Source of the DNA: Halodesulfovibrio sp. MK-HDV
Lineage (GTDB): Bacteria > Desulfobacterota > Desulfovibrionia > Desulfovibrionales > Desulfovibrionaceae
NCBI RefSeq assembly: GCF_009914765.1
Contig: NZ_WYDS01000018.1
Span: 1 to 64,000 of the forward strand
Direction: 5' to 3'
Length of the DNA stretch: 64,000 bases
Part shown: positions 61,647-64,000 of the stretch, piece by piece
How positions within the stretch are numbered: position 1 is the first letter of the stretch
Layout of the letters: each line of letters begins with the position of its first letter
Notes under the pieces: generated by a model
What the model was told of the DNA's origin: nothing
Seen by the model: the letters and a program-made list of their open reading frames with translations, nothing else
Databases searched by the model: none
Translations under genes and position numbers: made by a program

Positions 61647-62201
61647 ATGCGTAATATTCTTTTAGCGGTAGTGGCTTGTACCTTCCTTTTTGCTTCACCT
61701 GCAGTAGCTGCAAAATACGGTGAAGTTGACTTTGGAGTCATCGCTAAAGATTCTGAACCAGCATTGGCAATCACCAAAGCTATGAAGCAGACCTTTGGCG
61801 CTGAAGACAAGAAACTTAGAGACGATAAAGTTGCTTTTGATGCAAAAGTAAAAGAATTCAGCGTTCAGAGCCAGGCTCTTTCCGAGGACGCAAAGAAAGA
61901 AAAAATCACAGTACTTCGTAAAGAAGAAAGAGCTCTTGCTCAGCGTCAGCAGCAGTTCGTACAGCGCGCACGTGCAGCAGAACAGTCTGCTCTTCGTGAT
62001 ATGTCTGCTCTTATGCTTGAAGCTACTCGCGAGTTCGGTCAGAAAAACGGCTACGAAATGATCATTGCAAAAGCGCAGGGCGCAGTTTTGTACATCAAAA
62101 AGCCAGTAGACGTGACCAAGCAGGTAATGGTTGTTGTAAACCGTTTGTACCGTGCTAAACTCGAAAAAATTAAAGCTGCTCAGAAAAAAGCAAAAAAATA
62201 A
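61647..62201 (+). CDS. skp: Periplasmic chaperone Skp/OmpH
   Basis: A 184-aa protein with a signal peptide (about 1-22, ending AVA) and a jellyfish-type body: a short beta start (YGEVDFGVIAKDSEP), two long charged helices (about 55-135, rich in Lys, Glu and Gln) and a closing strand (YEMIIAKAQGAVLYIKKPVD). Skp escorts unfolded outer-membrane proteins to BamA. It lies 15 bp before lpxD. Confidence 0.87.
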   Translation: MRNILLAVVACTFLFASPAVAAKYGEVDFGVIAKDSEPALAITKAMKQTFGAEDKKLRDDKVAFDAKVKEFSVQSQALSEDAKKEKITVLRKEERALAQRQQQFVQRARAAEQSALRDMSALMLEATREFGQKNGYEMIIAKAQGAVLYIKKPVDVTKQVMVVVNRLYRAKLEKIKAAQKKAKK

Positions 62202-62216
62202 GGAATACGGTTAAGC

Positions 62217-63227
62217 ATGCTGCTTTCTACAATCGCACAACATCTTGGTCTTGAGTTTGCTGGTGAAGATCTTGAAATTACAGGTGTAAACACCCTAGAT
62301 GATGCCCTGGAAACAGAACTTAGTTTTTTAGCTAATCCTAAGTACGCGTCTAAGCTTTCAGAAACTAAAGCTGGTGCAGTTGTTTGTACTGCCGATCAGG
62401 TAGAGAATGTTCAGCGCGCGCTTATTAGTGAAAACCCGTATTTCGATTTTGCTCGTTGCGTTGCTATTTTTGCTAAGCCGCAAGGTGAGATGAAGGGCGT
62501 TTCTGAACTGGCTTTCATCGATCCTACTGCAACAGTTGCTGATGGTGCTACCGTTTATCCGCATGCCTTCATTGGTCCGCGTGCTACTATCGGTTCCGGC
62601 ACCGTTGTTTTCCCGGGTTGTTACATCGGGGAAGATTCAACTGTTGGATCTGATTGTCTTCTGTACCCAAATGCTGTGCTCATGGCAGAAACTACTCTTG
62701 GCGATGATTGCATCGTTCATGCAGGGGTTGTGCTTGGTGCTGATGGATTTGGCTTTGCTCCAACAGAATATGGAGTGCAGAAAATTCCACAGATCGGCAA
62801 TGTAACAATCGGTAGCGATGTTGAAATTGGTGCTAATACCACCATTGACCGCGCGGTGCTTGGTTCTACAAGTGTCGGCGACGCAACCAAAATTGATAAT
62901 CTTGTTATGCTCGGGCATAATGTAGAAATGGGCAGTAACTGCCTTATTGTGTCACAGGTGGGTATTTCCGGTTCTACCAAAGTTGGTAACGGTGTTGTTA
63001 TGGCAGGACAGGCTGGTATTGCCGGTCACCTGAACATTGGCGACGGCGCAACTGTAGGACCGAAAACTGGAGTAGGAAAAGACATTCCGGCAGGTGTAAC
63101 CATGGCCGGTATGCCAGCGATGGAAAAGGGGATTTTCATGCGTCATACAACTCTTTCTCCTAAAATTCCTGACCTGTTTAAGCGAGTAAGACAGCTCGAA
63201 AAAGAAATCGAAGCGTTGAAAAAATAG
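62217..63227 (+). CDS. lpxD: UDP-3-O-(3-hydroxyacyl)glucosamine N-acyltransferase
   Basis: Third step of lipid A synthesis. A 336-aa protein with an N-terminal uridine-binding domain (about 1-100, [13 protein letters not shown]) and left-handed beta-helix hexapeptides ([20 protein letters not shown]... [17 protein letters not shown]). The catalytic His lies in [12 protein letters not shown]. The C-terminal helix is at about 310-336. Order skp-lpxD-fabZ-lpxA is the common proteobacterial cluster. Confidence 0.96.
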   Translation: MLLSTIAQHLGLEFAGEDLEITGVNTLDDALETELSFLANPKYASKLSETKAGAVVCTADQVENVQRALISENPYFDFARCVAIFAKPQGEMKGVSELAFIDPTATVADGATVYPHAFIGPRATIGSGTVVFPGCYIGEDSTVGSDCLLYPNAVLMAETTLGDDCIVHAGVVLGADGFGFAPTEYGVQKIPQIGNVTIGSDVEIGANTTIDRAVLGSTSVGDATKIDNLVMLGHNVEMGSNCLIVSQVGISGSTKVGNGVVMAGQAGIAGHLNIGDGATVGPKTGVGKDIPAGVTMAGMPAMEKGIFMRHTTLSPKIPDLFKRVRQLEKEIEALKK

Positions 63228-63240
63228 AGGTACACAGACA

Positions 63241-63705
63241 ATGACCGCCACCGATAAAAATAATCTCGATATTCGTCAGATCCTTGATCTGCTTCCACAT
63301 AGATATCCTTTCTTACTTGTAGACCGTGTTTTAGACTACACTCCGCTTGAGTCTATTGACGCGTATAAAAACGTGACAATGAACGAGCCTTTCTTTCAGG
63401 GACACTTCCCTGGCATTCCTGTAATGCCGGGTGTGCTCATTATGGAAGCGCTTGCTCAGGCTGGCGGACTTCTCGTGCTGAAAAGCACTGATATGCCGCT
63501 TGAAAACAAGTTGTTCCTTTTCACAGGCATGGAAAAAGTTCGTTTCCGCAAGCCTGTGTATCCTGGTGATAGACTTGAACTTAAGTGTCGTCTTATTCGT
63601 CACAAGTTGAAACTATGGAAAATGGAAGGCAAAGCATATGTTGATGGTGTGCTTGCTGCACAAGCAGAAATGACAGCCGCTATCATGAATAAGGAGGATA
63701 TGTAG
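63241..63705 (+). CDS. fabZ: 3-hydroxyacyl-[ACP] dehydratase FabZ
   Basis: A 154-aa hot-dog dehydratase of fatty-acid synthesis. ILDLLPHRYPFLLVDRVLD, the catalytic His in FFQGHFPGIPVMPGVL followed by Glu in IMEALAQAGG, and KVRFRKPVYPGDRLEL. Linked to lipid A genes because both use 3-hydroxyacyl-ACP. A strong ribosome-binding site (AAGGAGG) for lpxA lies inside its last codons. Confidence 0.97.
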   Translation: MTATDKNNLDIRQILDLLPHRYPFLLVDRVLDYTPLESIDAYKNVTMNEPFFQGHFPGIPVMPGVLIMEALAQAGGLLVLKSTDMPLENKLFLFTGMEKVRFRKPVYPGDRLELKCRLIRHKLKLWKMEGKAYVDGVLAAQAEMTAAIMNKEDM

Positions 63706-63706
63706 C

Positions 63707-64000
63707 GTGGCTACTGAAATTCATCCTTCCTCTTTTGTTGCGCCAAGTGCGAAACTGGGAGAAGGGGTTGTTATTGGTCCTTGCGCCGTTATCGAAGATG
63801 ATGTCATTATCGGGGATGGTACAAAGATCGACGCTTTTGCTTCTGTAAAGCAGTATACCCACATGGGTAAGAATAACCATGTCCACTCCTATGCGGCAGT
63901 GGGCGGTGTTCCGCAGGATCTCAAATATCACGGTGAAGTAAGCTGGTTAAAACTTGGCGATAACAACACCATTCGTGAATTTGCTACTCTGCATCGTGGT
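63707..64000 (+). CDS. lpxA: UDP-N-acetylglucosamine O-acyltransferase (5' part)
   Basis: First step of lipid A synthesis. The 98 codons visible, from GTG 63707, show hexapeptide repeats (IHPSSFVAPSAKLGEG; VVIGPCAVIEDDVIIGDG) and the LpxA-typical GGVPQDLKYHGE and IREFATLHRG. The gene runs off the right edge. The GTG follows the fabZ stop by one base, with AAGGAGG upstream. Confidence 0.95.
   Translation, partial: MATEIHPSSFVAPSAKLGEGVVIGPCAVIEDDVIIGDGTKIDAFASVKQYTHMGKNNHVHSYAAVGGVPQDLKYHGEVSWLKLGDNNTIREFATLHRG

Overview
The window looks like chromosome from a mesophilic Desulfovibrionales bacterium, probably a marine, mid-GC Desulfovibrio/Halodesulfovibrio-type sulfate reducer. This is inferred from protein families (FmdB zinc ribbon, Ros/MucR regulator, DUF89-like protein, TSCPD protein, SH3-NlpC/P60 lipoprotein, BamA with an extra N-terminal domain) and gene order. 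No rRNA is present to settle the taxonomy. Most genes are housekeeping, in short operons separated by clear intrinsic terminators.

Layout. 1-3.1 kb (minus): rsgA (cut by the edge), hemC, an FmdB-type protein and gmhA. 3.4-7.6 kb (plus): nadK, a DUF89/ARMT1-like protein and gatB. 8-10.7 kb: a Ros/MucR regulator, then minus-strand YkgJ-type and shikimate-kinase-like genes, rpsI and rplM. 10.9-14.9 kb: a YfbR-like HD protein, then an ECF sigma cluster with a CnrYXH-like layout and two small exported basic proteins. 15-17.7 kb: a CBS protein, an unknown protein and a Zn-ribbon protein. 17.8-19.9 kb: a phage-type S24 repressor divergent from three small HTH/zinc-finger genes, with no virion genes. 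20.2-25 kb: a membrane protein, an NlpC/P60 lipoprotein, a methyltransferase and mtaB. 25.2-32 kb: yicC-remA-gmk-pyrF, a TPR protein, recJ, a TSCPD protein and an Smr protein, followed by a 23-bp tandem repeat. 32.1-35 kb: a PAS-PAS-GGDEF protein, an unknown protein and a TPR lipoprotein. 35.4-36.9 kb: an isolated holin/TM-coiled-coil/small-terminase operon. 37.7-42.5 kb: a liv branched-chain amino acid transport operon whose binding-protein gene carries a frameshift. 42.6-51.4 kb: slyX, an EVE protein, DUF3124, a divergent diadenylate-cyclase-domain protein, a FliM-FliG-like chimera, a YgiQ radical SAM protein, a LysE exporter and an EF-hand protein. 51.7-53 kb: two identical tRNA-Asn genes around one membrane-protein gene. 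53.2-64 kb: lysS, lolC/E, lolD, bamA, an amidase, skp, lpxD, fabZ and lpxA (cut by the edge), an envelope-biogenesis block.

The best candidates for something new are: the FliM-FliG-like chimera divergent from an atypical diadenylate cyclase (44.2-48.0 kb); the two isolated phage-derived modules, which could be parts of a domesticated phage or gene-transfer-agent system; the CnrYXH-like sigma cluster; the shikimate-kinase-like protein lacking key substrate residues; and the 23-bp tandem repeat at 32.0 kb.
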